NCBI GenBank assembly: GCA_910578345.1
Contig: CAJTRA010000015.1
Coordinates: forward strand, 18,095 to 82,094
Reading direction: 5' to 3'
DNA: 64,000 nt
Source of the DNA: an uncultured Lachnospiraceae bacterium
GTDB lineage: Bacteria > Bacillota > Clostridia > Lachnospirales > Lachnospiraceae
Shown: piece by piece, positions 43,696-52,870 of the stretch
Numbering within the stretch: position 1 is the stretch's first letter
Layout of the letters: each line of letters starts with the position of its first letter
Notes under the pieces: generated by a model
Seen by the model: only the letters and a program-made list of their open reading frames with translations
The model's database searches: none
Told to the model about the DNA's origin: nothing
Made by a program: the position numbers and the translations under genes

Positions 43696-45873
43696 CTATT
43701 TCGTCAACAGCATCATGATCTCATTGCTTCTTGCCACAAACTTTGTCATTGCCTCCGGCTCAAGCGGCGCCTGCTGTAACAGTGCAAGATCGTAAAGCTG
43801 CTCACAGATCATCTTCACGTTCTCACCATCCTGGTGATCCAGCACATACTGTACCAGTGGATGGTTCGCATTCAGGATCAGCGTCTCGCCCTCCTTGCCG
43901 AACATGCCCATATCCATACCGCCCATACCCTGCATGGAATACATCTTCATCATATCCTGCATTCTGCGGGATTCCTCCGACAGAGTGATCATAGAAGAAA
44001 TTTTCTTGTTCTTCAGCTTCTCGATCTTCACCTTGATGGCATCCTTCTTGAGAACCTTCTTCATCAATCCTGCGATTTCTTCCGCCTGCTTCTCCAACTG
44101 TTTCTCTGTCTTCTTAGAAGTCTTGGCCTTGAATACATCCGTCAGGTCTGCATCGATCCGCTGGAACTTAATGCCCTCGTTCTTTGCCTCCAGCTGGGAG
44201 ACGAAAGGCTGGTCGATATTGTGCGTCAGGATCACGGCATCCATCTTAGCCGCTTTAAACATATTGATATACTGGCTCTGCTGCTTCTCATCTGTCACGT
44301 AGTAGATGACTTTCTCTTTCTTCTCTTCTTCGTCTTCCGCAGCGTCCTCTTCGTCTTCCCCGACGATCTCAGCTTCTACCTTCTCGCCATTCTCATCAAC
44401 GGCGCCGTTCTCCGACTTCTCACCGTCCGCATCAGACTCCTCGGCTTCTGCCTGCTCGTCATTCTTATCGACGATCTCGGCTTCTACTTTCTCACCATTT
44501 TCGCCGACAGCCTGCTCCTCTTCTTTTGCCTCATCCGGATCAACCTTGTTGACTTCCAGGCACTCCGGCAGTGTCAGATACACGCCGTCCAGATTCTTGA
44601 AGAGAATGTAATCCGTCATCTTCTCGCAGAATTTATCATCTTTCAGACAGCCAAACTTGATGAAAGGACTGATATCATCCCAGTATTTCTCATACTCTTC
44701 TTTCTCTGTCTTGCACATGCCGGACAGCTTATCCGCAACCTTCTTCGAGATATACTCGCTGATCTTCTTGACAAACCCGTCATTCTGCAGCGCGCTTCTG
44801 GATACGTTAAGCGGCAGATCCGGGCAGTCGATCACACCCTTTAACAGCAGCAGGAATTCCGGAATAACTTCCTTGATATTATCCGCGATAAACACCTGAT
44901 TATTGTACAGCTTGATCGTTCCCTCGATGGACTCATACTCCATATTGATCTTCGGGAAATACAGGATGCCTTTCATATTAAACGGATAATCCATATTCAA
45001 GTGAATCCAGAACAGCGGCTCCTTGTAATCCTGGAACACCTTGCGGTAGAACTCCAGGTATTCTTCCCTCGTACACTCATTCGGATGTTTTGTCCAGAGA
45101 GGATGTGTCTCATTTAACAGCTCAGGACGCTTCTTGATCTTTAACTTCTGCTCGTCCTCTTCCTTCTCCTTCTTGATCTCTTCCACTACCTCGTCGGTAG
45201 CAAGCTTCTCATCCGCCTTGATCGTCTGGGTCTCCGTAGAATTCGCTTTGGACAGATAGATTTCCGTCGGCATAAAGGAACAATATTTCTTAATGACTTC
45301 TCTCGCCTTATACTCATTGCAGAACTCCAGACAGTCCTCATTGATCAACAGGGTGATCTCTGTACCTACCTGTGTCCTCGTTCCTTCCTCCATATCGAAT
45401 TCCGTGCCGCCATCACACACCCAATGCACAGCCTGCGCACCTTCCTGCCAGGACAGAGAGTCGATGTGCACCTCATCCGCTACCATGAACGCCGAATAGA
45501 AACCCAGACCGAAATGTCCGATGATCTGATCCTCGTTCGCCTTATCCTTATATTTCTCGATGAAATCCGTAGCGCCGGAAAAAGCGATCTGGTTGATATA
45601 TTCCTCCACCTCGTCCGCCGTCATACCGATTCCGTTATCGATAAACTTAAGCGTCTTCTCTTCCGGATTTACAATCACCTGTATCTTCGCCTTATAGTCA
45701 TCCGGCAGGGTATACTCACCCATCATATCCAGTTTCTTTAACTTCGTGATCGCGTCACACCCGTTGGAAATCAGTTCCCGGAAGAAGATATCATGGTCGG
45801 AATACAACCATTTCTTGATGATCGGGAAAATATTGTCGCTGTTAATTGATAAATTACCATGCTTTGCTGCCAT
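43696..45873 (-). CDS. htpG: Hsp90-family chaperone HtpG with acidic insertion
   Basis: A 725-residue ATP-dependent chaperone. The N-terminal GHKL ATPase is clear: ELISNGCDAITK, DNGIGMTADEV, GHFGLGFYSAFMV. Middle and C-terminal dimerisation domains follow, ending QQAPLEPEAMTKFVARS. Usual bacterial HtpG is about 620-630 residues; the extra length includes an acidic linker at about 450-530 holding two copies of ENGEKVEAEIV. The CIRCE operator upstream implies heat-shock control by HrcA. The acidic linker may tune client or ATPase behaviour, as charged linkers do in eukaryotic Hsp90; that parallel is inference. Confidence 0.95.
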   Translation of the reverse strand: MAAKHGNLSINSDNIFPIIKKWLYSDHDIFFRELISNGCDAITKLKKLDMMGEYTLPDDYKAKIQVIVNPEEKTLKFIDNGIGMTADEVEEYINQIAFSGATDFIEKYKDKANEDQIIGHFGLGFYSAFMVADEVHIDSLSWQEGAQAVHWVCDGGTEFDMEEGTRTQVGTEITLLINEDCLEFCNEYKAREVIKKYCSFMPTEIYLSKANSTETQTIKADEKLATDEVVEEIKKEKEEDEQKLKIKKRPELLNETHPLWTKHPNECTREEYLEFYRKVFQDYKEPLFWIHLNMDYPFNMKGILYFPKINMEYESIEGTIKLYNNQVFIADNIKEVIPEFLLLLKGVIDCPDLPLNVSRSALQNDGFVKKISEYISKKVADKLSGMCKTEKEEYEKYWDDISPFIKFGCLKDDKFCEKMTDYILFKNLDGVYLTLPECLEVNKVDPDEAKEEEQAVGENGEKVEAEIVDKNDEQAEAEESDADGEKSENGAVDENGEKVEAEIVGEDEEDAAEDEEEKKEKVIYYVTDEKQQSQYINMFKAAKMDAVILTHNIDQPFVSQLEAKNEGIKFQRIDADLTDVFKAKTSKKTEKQLEKQAEEIAGLMKKVLKKDAIKVKIEKLKNKKISSMITLSEESRRMQDMMKMYSMQGMGGMDMGMFGKEGETLILNANHPLVQYVLDHQDGENVKMICEQLYDLALLQQAPLEPEAMTKFVARSNEIMMLLTK

Positions 45874-45964
45874 TTTCTCACATTCCTTTCTATTTCTACA
45901 GACTTACATTTGATTCCCGCCATGCATTATTGCACAGCACCTGTTCTTTCCTTATCTGCTAGAT

Positions 45965-45993
45965 AGTTTAATACGCTCTCACCTATAAGTCAA
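45965..45993 (-). promoter_or_regulatory. Promoter of htpG
   Basis: On the minus strand TTGACT (45988-45993), 17-base spacer, TAAACT (45965-45970). The CIRCE ends 8 bases upstream of the -35. A second candidate lies upstream of CIRCE (TTATGA at 46056-46061, 17 bases, TATACA at 46033-46038); from it, CIRCE would be in the transcribed leader, the more usual place. Confidence 0.6.
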
Positions 45994-46001
45994 GAAAAAT
46001 A

Positions 46002-46028
46002 TTAGCACTCACCATTAATGAGTGCTAA
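46002..46028. promoter_or_regulatory. CIRCE operator (HrcA binding site)
   Basis: TTAGCACTC, nine bases, GAGTGCTAA: a perfect copy of the conserved heat-shock inverted repeat. HrcA represses genes carrying it. The only gene it can serve here is htpG, 129 bases away. No hrcA is in the window. Confidence 0.95.
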
Positions 46029-46083
46029 TATTTGTATAAACTATTTCTTAAAAGTTCATAAAATAAAACGAACGTGATCTAAT

Positions 46084-47268
46084 TCATGGAGTCTTCCCCT
46101 CTTCAACCTTCACCGGCAAACTCATTTCTGCCGTCGTTCCCACATACCGCCAGTTTTTCCCCCTGTCTTCCGACTCGTACAGACCATAGACCCTTTCGCC
46201 GCCCTCATAATAGTCGCCGTCCGGTCCCTGACCGGCCAGCATATAGAATGCGCCGTCCTCTTCCCAGATCTTCTCCGGCATGATAAAAGGATTGTACAGA
46301 CTTCCATCCGGCAGTTTGATCTGCGCCGAAGGATAGGTGACCGGTTGGAAACTTCTTCCGCCGTCTTCTGTCCGGTAGAGGGAACCCAGGCTTCCACCGC
46401 TGTAGGCCAGGCATGAGAAACCCGTCTTTTCATCTTCGAGGAAATCGATCCATTTTGCCTCTCCGCCATGTCCTAAATAAGGATCTTTATTCACCACTGA
46501 AACATTGACGCCGTCCACTGCCTCCAAAAGCACATAATAACTGCTGCCCGCCGCACGGTCTACCCCAACCATGCAAAGCTGTCTGCCGTCCTTCTTCTGG
46601 TAAGAACACTCTGCCTCATACCCGGCCCATACCGCAGGCATCTCTTCTGTCTCCTCGTCAGTGGACAGGGCTGAGGGCACCTCATCATACTGCCACACTT
46701 CCAGGGAATCCTGTTCCACCCTGCAGTAGACTGCGTTATAGAACTCTGTTCTGTCATACTGTTCCAGATACGGTGTAATATCGAAATAGCGCCTTTCTTC
46801 CCCGGAGAAATATCCGATCTTTTCAAAACCAGTGAGCTCCTGCAACTCTTCCACAAGATCACAGCACGCGCTGCTGAAGGATTCCACTTCTCCCGGCTGG
46901 CGGCCATGAAATCCTACAATGGGAAGACAGGAGATCTCCCCATTCTCATCCTCGACCTTCTCAAATTCCGTGATCCTGTTATGCGCATAAGAAAACTGCT
47001 GTGCCAGATAGCCTAAGTACTCCTCATCAAAATCGTCCGCGGTGTCTCCACCCTTCCCATGATCAACCCCGCCTCTCAGATCCCCAGCAGAATCCTCTGG
47101 TTTCTCCTGCGTCTGAGAAGCATCCGCCGTCCTGTCATCCGATGATCCTTCTCTTCCGCCCTCACTGTCCCGACTGACCACTATATAGCTGTACCATGCG
47201 AAAAAACAGCAAAATACCAATGCTGCAATGCCTGATAAACACAAGATCACTTTTGTATTGCTCTTCAT
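46084..47268 (-). CDS. Membrane-anchored BNR/Asp-box-like protein of unknown function
   Basis: A 394-residue protein with one N-terminal membrane segment (VILCLSGIAALVFCCFFAWYSY) and an acidic, Gly/Asp-rich linker. The C-terminal half has Asp-box-type turns, SLYRTEDGGRSFQPV and GLYESEDRGKNWRYV, seen in sialidase-like and sortilin-like beta propellers. That gives a propeller-like fold but not an enzyme: no sialidase catalytic set is visible. The ATG at 47268 follows GGAGG closely; a GTG at 47292 is possible. It follows the PrsA-like gene by 52 bases, so it may be in an operon with it. Confidence 0.75.
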   Translation of the reverse strand: MKSNTKVILCLSGIAALVFCCFFAWYSYIVVSRDSEGGREGSSDDRTADASQTQEKPEDSAGDLRGGVDHGKGGDTADDFDEEYLGYLAQQFSYAHNRITEFEKVEDENGEISCLPIVGFHGRQPGEVESFSSACCDLVEELQELTGFEKIGYFSGEERRYFDITPYLEQYDRTEFYNAVYCRVEQDSLEVWQYDEVPSALSTDEETEEMPAVWAGYEAECSYQKKDGRQLCMVGVDRAAGSSYYVLLEAVDGVNVSVVNKDPYLGHGGEAKWIDFLEDEKTGFSCLAYSGGSLGSLYRTEDGGRSFQPVTYPSAQIKLPDGSLYNPFIMPEKIWEEDGAFYMLAGQGPDGDYYEGGERVYGLYESEDRGKNWRYVGTTAEMSLPVKVEEGKTP

Positions 47269-47320
47269 GCCGCCTCCATGATTTCTCCTCACAAGTTACA
47301 CTCGCTGACAGCCAGCAGTC

Positions 47321-48385
47321 CTATCCAAAATATTCTGTATACACTTCAAAAAAATCCTTTGTTCTTACTTTCTCGTCATGGATAAATCCTACGCTGTTCC
47401 AGAGGTCTTCATTCAGATTTCTGGTCAGTGTCTCCACATAGGCATCATACTCCTGCCCAAAAGCTTCCGCCCGCCGCTGATCCACAATCTTGACTTTATT
47501 GGCATCTGTCTCGTCCTTGTCAAACGTATTCAGACATTTGATGACATGATAGCCAAACTCCGTCTCCACCACATCACTGATCTCATCTTTGCCAAGATTA
47601 AAAGCCGCTGTCTCAAAAGCTTCCGCCATCTCGCCTTTTCCAAAAGAATAGGTGCTTTTGTCGTCTTCACTGTACCTGCGGATCAATTCATCGAAGTCTT
47701 CCCCTTCTTTCGCCAGCCTTAACACCTCACACGCTGTGTCATAGGCATCTTTCTTTGCCTGCTCTGTATACTCAATCTTCTTACCGGTGCCGTCCAATGC
47801 ATAAGTCTTGATCAGGATATGTTCCACCGTGATCGTTCTCGCCTCGTCGTCGCTGATCTCCGGATTGATATCCTTGATCGTATATTGATACACCTTCTCC
47901 GCCAGGGCGAATTCTGTATACAGGCTGCTGATCGTCTTTTTCGAGATCCCCATCTGCTCGATCTCTGTATCATTGAGGGAACTGTAATACGCGTCCGCAG
48001 CATTCTCCACCTGCGTTTTCTCCTCACTGCTCAGTTCCACCTGGTAATGCTCCGCCATCAGGTTCATGGTCTTGATCCGTGCGATCTGCGCCAGCGCAAT
48101 ATCCTTCACGTTCTGTTCCAGCGTCACGCCGTCCACATTCGTAGCCCAGATCTCCGTTCCATAGACGCTCTCATACCGGTTCTGTATATTCGTCAGATAT
48201 ACCATGATCTCCGGCAGCGAACAGGTGCTGGTCTCGATCCGAAAGATCTCATCCCTGCCAAATCCGGTCGTTAAGACGACCTTCGTGCCAAATCTGTTCC
48301 CGTCACCGCAGCCGGAAACACTTCCCATACACAGCCCCAGGGCAAGAAGAATACCCGCTAAACTTTTTATTCTATGCTTGATCAT
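47321..48385 (-). CDS. prsA: PrsA-like peptidyl-prolyl isomerase lipoprotein
   Basis: A 354-residue exported foldase. The lipobox SVSGC places the lipidated Cys near 26. An N-terminal SurA/PrsA-like helical region (about 45-170) is followed by the parvulin-type domain (about 185-310) with the landmarks TVEHILIKT, FDELIRRYSEDDKS, FGKGEMAEAFETAAFNLGKDEIS and TEFGYHVIKCL. Such proteins help secreted proteins fold outside the membrane. The symbol follows family membership. A BNR-like membrane protein gene follows. Confidence 0.88.
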   Translation of the reverse strand: MIKHRIKSLAGILLALGLCMGSVSGCGDGNRFGTKVVLTTGFGRDEIFRIETSTCSLPEIMVYLTNIQNRYESVYGTEIWATNVDGVTLEQNVKDIALAQIARIKTMNLMAEHYQVELSSEEKTQVENAADAYYSSLNDTEIEQMGISKKTISSLYTEFALAEKVYQYTIKDINPEISDDEARTITVEHILIKTYALDGTGKKIEYTEQAKKDAYDTACEVLRLAKEGEDFDELIRRYSEDDKSTYSFGKGEMAEAFETAAFNLGKDEISDVVETEFGYHVIKCLNTFDKDETDANKVKIVDQRRAEAFGQEYDAYVETLTRNLNEDLWNSVGFIHDEKVRTKDFFEVYTEYFG

Positions 48386-48442
48386 ATATTACTACTCTCC
48401 ATACATACTGCTCAGACCATCCTCGTCAAGGCTATTGTCCGC

Positions 48443-49198
48443 TTACCCTATCTTATTCCCTTTCCTGTCAAACCACACTTCCCCATTCGTCAGAACATAG
48501 TCCTCCCCGCCAAGAATCGCCTGCGCATAATCCTTTCCTGAGAGGATCCTGCGCTTAAACGCCACGCCTCCGCCGTACAGGTTCGTGGCATGCATATCCG
48601 ATCCGGCAGTCATCGGAAGCCCGTGCTCGTTTGCATAAGCGATCGCTCTCTCGTCAAACAGGACATCATTGTGTGCCCCGCTCTTTGAATTGGAATGGGT
48701 CGCATTCACGCCCTCCACGCCGTCCACATATTCCGGATAGAGCCGAAGCTTCGGAATATACCCGGCTTCCCGGAAAGGATGCGCATGGATCACCAGACCT
48801 CCCGCTTCATGGACCAGCCGGTACTGTTCCTCCACCGTGGCTGTCCGAATCTGCGGATGCGCTTTCAGCCACGCCGCATCCACACCGTAGATCAGAAATT
48901 CCGTACCGTCATATCCTGCCTCATACCCAAAGAATACATCCAGCCCATGTTTCTTTCCTTCCTCTGCGGCCTGAAGATACCCCTGCTCAAACTTGTCTAC
49001 CCATTCCTCCCATGGCAGACTCTTATCCACCGCCGTATTTCCGCCCCAGTTATGATCTGTCACAAAAATACCGGCATACCCGTATTCTTTACAGGCTTTC
49101 GCCATCTGCACCCCACTGCTGACCGCACACGCGCTGGACTCTGCAGTGTGCAGATGTGTTTCATATAGATATGGATATTCTTCCCGTATTGTCGCCAT
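48443..49198 (-). CDS. PHP-domain metal-dependent phosphoesterase
   Basis: A 251-residue enzyme of the PHP family. Metal-binding motifs: YETHLHTAESSAC at the start, VTDHNWGG, GYEAGYDGTEF, VIHAHPFREAGY, and the terminal GSDMHATN. These ligands form a trinuclear metal centre that hydrolyses phosphoesters. The substrate cannot be read from sequence; relatives act on nucleotides, histidinol phosphate or sugar phosphates. It sits 57 bases upstream of the PrsA-like gene on the same strand. Confidence 0.88.
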   Translation of the reverse strand: MATIREEYPYLYETHLHTAESSACAVSSGVQMAKACKEYGYAGIFVTDHNWGGNTAVDKSLPWEEWVDKFEQGYLQAAEEGKKHGLDVFFGYEAGYDGTEFLIYGVDAAWLKAHPQIRTATVEEQYRLVHEAGGLVIHAHPFREAGYIPKLRLYPEYVDGVEGVNATHSNSKSGAHNDVLFDERAIAYANEHGLPMTAGSDMHATNLYGGGVAFKRRILSGKDYAQAILGGEDYVLTNGEVWFDRKGNKIG

Positions 49199-49387
49199 TT
49201 ATTTCAATTCCTTTCCTCCCGCCGCCTCCCAGGCAGCGGCTTTTCCTCCGCGTGAAGCTACGCATCCCTTTTCTGTCACCAAACGCACTTTTCTGTAACA
49301 GAACAGGGATTAAATCTCGTGCTAAAACAATACACTCTAACCTAATCCCCGCTTCTCTTCTTCTCTGTAATACAAATCCGGCTAGTC

Positions 49388-50413
49388 TTACGCAATCACA
49401 TGAATCCAGCCTTCCGGCGCTTCTATGCGTCCCATCTGAATCCCTGTCAAGGTATCATACAGCTTCTTCGTGACAGGTCCCATCTCACACATACCGCTTG
49501 GGAATGCAATCTCTCTGCCATGATCCACGATCTTGCCTACCGGAGAAATCACCGCCGCCGTACCGCACAGTCCACATTCCGCAAACTCCTGCACCTCTTC
49601 TAACGGAATCTCTCTCTCCTCCACTTCCAGTCCAAGATACTCTTTGGCAACTACCATCAGAGAACGTCTTGTGATGGAGGGCAGTATGCTGTCGGATTTC
49701 GGCGTTACCACCTTATTATCTTTCGTCACAAACAGGAAGTTCGCGCCGCCTGTCTCCTCTACCTTTCTTCTGGTAGCCGCATCCAGATACAGATTCTCAT
49801 CATATCCCTCTTCATGCGCAGTCACAATGGCATGCAGACTCATGGCATAGTTTAAACCCGCCTTGATATGTCCCGTACCATGCGGCGCCGCCCTGTCAAA
49901 ATCACTCACTTTCAAAGTTAAAGGTTTCACGCCGCCTTTAAAGTAAGGTCCAACCGGAGTGGTAAAAACTCTGAATTGATACTCATCCGCCGGTTTCACA
50001 CCGATCACCGCAGAGCTTGCAAACATATAAGGACGAATATACAGCGTTGCGCCTGATCCATACGGAGGCACATAAGCTGCATTGGCGGACACTGTCTGCG
50101 TCACCGCCTGAACGAACCGTTCCTTCGGGAATACCGGCATCTCCAGTCTCTTACAAGTGTCTTCCATCCGCTGCGCATTCAGGTCAGGGCGAAATGTCAC
50201 GATCCGGCCATCTTCTGTCGTATAAGCCTTCATTCCCTCGAAACATGTCTGTGCATACTGCAGCACACCGGCACACTCATTTATCACAATATTCGCATCC
50301 GAGGTGAGTCCTCCCTCATCCCATGCGCCATTTCTGTAATTCGACACAAATCTCTTCGCTGTCTCCTGATAGCCAAAACCGAGATTCGCCCAATCAATAT
50401 TCTTCTTATCCAT
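49388..50413 (-). CDS. ilvE: Branched-chain amino acid aminotransferase
   Basis: A 341-residue class IV PLP enzyme that makes leucine, isoleucine and valine from their keto acids. The PLP lysine is in GHIKAGLNYAMS near 195; AGVLQYAQTCFEGMKAY and GGANFLFVTKD are further family marks. Length matches BCAT class II enzymes. The start at 50413 or 50425 is equally possible; both have purine-rich sites. The 189-base region upstream holds no canonical T-box. Confidence 0.94.
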   Translation of the reverse strand: MDKKNIDWANLGFGYQETAKRFVSNYRNGAWDEGGLTSDANIVINECAGVLQYAQTCFEGMKAYTTEDGRIVTFRPDLNAQRMEDTCKRLEMPVFPKERFVQAVTQTVSANAAYVPPYGSGATLYIRPYMFASSAVIGVKPADEYQFRVFTTPVGPYFKGGVKPLTLKVSDFDRAAPHGTGHIKAGLNYAMSLHAIVTAHEEGYDENLYLDAATRRKVEETGGANFLFVTKDNKVVTPKSDSILPSITRRSLMVVAKEYLGLEVEEREIPLEEVQEFAECGLCGTAAVISPVGKIVDHGREIAFPSGMCEMGPVTKKLYDTLTGIQMGRIEAPEGWIHVIA

Positions 50414-50614
50414 CCTTCTACCCATGCCTTTCTCTTAGCCTGCAAGTTTATGCCAAGGCGCTTCCTCCGTGATCCCCCGGCAGCCAGTACCACTGCATGC
50501 CAGGCAGAATAAAGATCCCGTTCTGTCGCCACTTTACTGCAGGCAGACCAACTGTACCTGCAATATTTATATTATACTTTTCTTAATAAAAGTCAAGCTG
50601 CGCGTGACATTTCG

Positions 50615-51364
50615 TTACAGCTTTCCCTCCAGATAATCTCTCGTCCGCTTATCCGCCGGATGTGCAAACAACTTCGTGGTGTCCGCAGATTCGATCACTT
50701 CACCTGCCAGGAAAAAGGCCGTCCGGTCTGCAATCCGCGCCGCCTGCTGCATATTGTGCGTGACGATGATCATCGTATGCTTCCCCTTAAGCGCACTTGT
50801 CAACTCCTCAATTCTGGCCGTAGACACTGGGTCCAGCGCGGAAGTCGGCTCATCCATAAGAAGTACCTCCGGCTTCACCGCCAGCGCCCGCGCAATGCAC
50901 AGCCGCTGCTGCTGTCCCCCGCTTAAACCAAGGGCGCTCTTTTTCAATCTGTCCCGGCACTCCTCCCAGAGAGCCGCCTGCGTCAGCGCCTGCTCCACGA
51001 TCTCATCCAGCTTCTGCCTGGCGCGGACACCGCGGATCCGCGGTCCATATGCAATATTGTCATAGATACTCATGGGAAAAGGATTCGGTTTCTGGAACAC
51101 CATCCCCACATGCTGCCGCAGCACATTGACGTCGATATCCCGGTAAATATCGATCCCAGAAAAAAAGACCCTCCCCTCAATGCGGCAGTTGTCTGCCAGA
51201 TCGTTCATCCGGTTCAGCGTCTTTAAATAAGTGGACTTTCCACACCCGGAAGGACCGATCAAGGCACAGATCTTCCCCTCCGGAAAAGAAAGACTGATAT
51301 TTTTCAGGACATGGCTCTTGCCATACCACAAATGCAGATTCTCTGTTACAATCTTGTCTCTCAT
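50615..51364 (-). CDS. pstB: Phosphate ABC transporter ATP-binding protein PstB
   Basis: A 249-residue ATPase. Walker A GPSGCGKST, Q-loop QKPNPFPMSIYDN (the PNPFP sequence is typical of PstB), signature LSGGQQQR, Walker B LLMDEPTSALDP. It energises the PstSCA phosphate importer. Oddly, no pstS, pstC, pstA or phoU is adjacent: neighbours are ilvE and folA. So it is a lone copy, either a displaced gene or a second ATPase. The ATG at 51364 was preferred (MRDK); an ATG at 51376 adds four residues. Confidence 0.9.
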   Translation of the reverse strand: MRDKIVTENLHLWYGKSHVLKNISLSFPEGKICALIGPSGCGKSTYLKTLNRMNDLADNCRIEGRVFFSGIDIYRDIDVNVLRQHVGMVFQKPNPFPMSIYDNIAYGPRIRGVRARQKLDEIVEQALTQAALWEECRDRLKKSALGLSGGQQQRLCIARALAVKPEVLLMDEPTSALDPVSTARIEELTSALKGKHTMIIVTHNMQQAARIADRTAFFLAGEVIESADTTKLFAHPADKRTRDYLEGKL

Positions 51365-51467
51365 CCCTATCCCCATTCCTGCCAGATCAACCCTTCGGCG
51401 ATCTTCTCTAATGTATTTACTATATGCAGGTGTCGGATAGATGGTGTCATTCCTTATCTTGCTGCTT

Positions 51468-51959
51468 TTAGGCTTTTCTCTCGTATTTCACGAATTCATA
51501 GGCCAGATCAAAATAAGTCTGTTCTTCACTGTCTGCCGTGATCTCCCACGCTGCGTCCTGGTCAAGATCCGGGAAATAAGCGTCCGCCTCATAGGCATGG
51601 TCAATCTTCGTCACATGCGCCACATCACAGTAAGGCAGCATCATCCGGTAGACACTTTCCCCGCCGATAATATAGATGTCTTCACTCCGATACTGCTCCA
51701 GCTCTTTAAGCAGTTCTTCCTTGCTGTGCACCACCACGGCATCTTTCACCTGATATGCCGGATCCGTCGAGAGAATGATATTCGTCCGGTTCTTAAGCGG
51801 CATTCCCTGCGGAAAAGTCTCCAACGTCTTCCTGCCAAGGACCACTACTTTTCCCGTAGTTTCCTGTCTGAAAAACTTATGGTCTGCCGGAATGCTGACA
51901 AGCAGCTTATTCTTACAGCCGATTGCCCAGTTATTGTCTACCGCTACGATTAAATTCAT
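51468..51959 (-). CDS. folA: Dihydrofolate reductase
   Basis: A 163-residue enzyme that reduces dihydrofolate with NADPH. Starts MNLIVAVDNNWAIGCKNKLL; further family marks are FFRQETTGKVVVLGRKTLETFP and IYIIGGESVYRMMLPYC. The ATG at 51959 follows AGGAGG by 5 bases. It is 22 bases downstream of thyA: the product of thyA (dihydrofolate) is the substrate here, a usual pair. Confidence 0.95.
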   Translation of the reverse strand: MNLIVAVDNNWAIGCKNKLLVSIPADHKFFRQETTGKVVVLGRKTLETFPQGMPLKNRTNIILSTDPAYQVKDAVVVHSKEELLKELEQYRSEDIYIIGGESVYRMMLPYCDVAHVTKIDHAYEADAYFPDLDQDAAWEITADSEEQTYFDLAYEFVKYERKA

Positions 51960-51981
51960 GTCTGCCTCCTGTTTCACTGTG

Positions 51982-52830
51982 TCAGATCGCCACCGGGATA
52001 TTCTCGATCTGCGGTCCTGTCACATAGTTCTCCACACTCACATCATTTCGTGTAAACTCATAGAAATCTTTGATCTCCGGGTTCAGACGGAAGGTCGGCG
52101 CATCATAAACCGGCCGTTTAATCAGTTCCCGGATAATCGGAATATGCCTGTCATAAATATGCGCATCTGCGATCACATGTACCAGCTCTCCCGCTTCCAT
52201 CTCACACACCTGCGCCAGCATGTGCACAAGGACCGCATACTGTACCACATTCCAGTTATTGGCCGTCAGCACATCCTGGGACCTCTGGTTGAGAACCGCA
52301 TTCAATGTCAGCCTGTCATGATCCTTCTTCTGCGTCACATTGAATGTCATACTGTAAGCACAGGGATACAGATTCATCTCATGCAGGTCCTGGTGCACAT
52401 AGAGATTCGTCATAATACGGCGGCTGAAGGGATTGTGTTTCAGATCGTAGATCACTCTGTCAACCTGATCCATGCTCCCTTCCTTGTACTGATGCTTCAC
52501 TCCCATCTGATATCCATAAGCCTTACCGATAGAACCGTCTTCATCCGCCCATTCATCCCAGATATGGCTGTGCAGATCATGGATATTGTTAGACTTACGC
52601 TGCCAGATCCACAACATCTCGTCCGTTGCACTCTTAAGCGCTGTCCTGCGCAGCGTCATGATCGGGAATTCCTTCGAAAGGTCGTACCGGTTCACCACCC
52701 CGAACTTCTTCACGGTATAAGCAAAAGTCCCGTCCGGCCAGTGTGGTCTGACTTTCTCCCCTTCCGTACTCGTCCCGTTCTCCAGAATGTCCCTGCACAT
52801 CTTAATAAAAACATGATCTGCTATGCTCAT
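51982..52830 (-). CDS. thyA: Thymidylate synthase
   Basis: A 282-residue enzyme making dTMP from dUMP with methylene-tetrahydrofolate. Family marks: the catalytic Cys in NLYPCAYSMTFN near 158, then LNQRSQDVLTANNWNV and VIADAHIYDRHIP. Next to the Cys the common His is Ala, a variant I associate with some clostridial ThyA enzymes. Paired with folA on the same strand. Confidence 0.93.
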   Translation of the reverse strand: MSIADHVFIKMCRDILENGTSTEGEKVRPHWPDGTFAYTVKKFGVVNRYDLSKEFPIMTLRRTALKSATDEMLWIWQRKSNNIHDLHSHIWDEWADEDGSIGKAYGYQMGVKHQYKEGSMDQVDRVIYDLKHNPFSRRIMTNLYVHQDLHEMNLYPCAYSMTFNVTQKKDHDRLTLNAVLNQRSQDVLTANNWNVVQYAVLVHMLAQVCEMEAGELVHVIADAHIYDRHIPIIRELIKRPVYDAPTFRLNPEIKDFYEFTRNDVSVENYVTGPQIENIPVAI

Positions 52831-52870
52831 CTTGAATCATTTCCCCAACTTTCATCTAATATTATGTAAC

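Noticed and set aside
50426..50614. Possible T-box leader ahead of ilvE (TGGTACTGGC in a purine-rich hairpin context)
   Set aside because: The canonical T-box AGGGTGGTACCGCG and specifier stem are not present; the similarity is a short chance match.
50615..51364. pstB as a different ABC ATPase
   Set aside because: The PNPFP stretch after the Q-loop and the overall match fit PstB much better than other families, despite the odd location.
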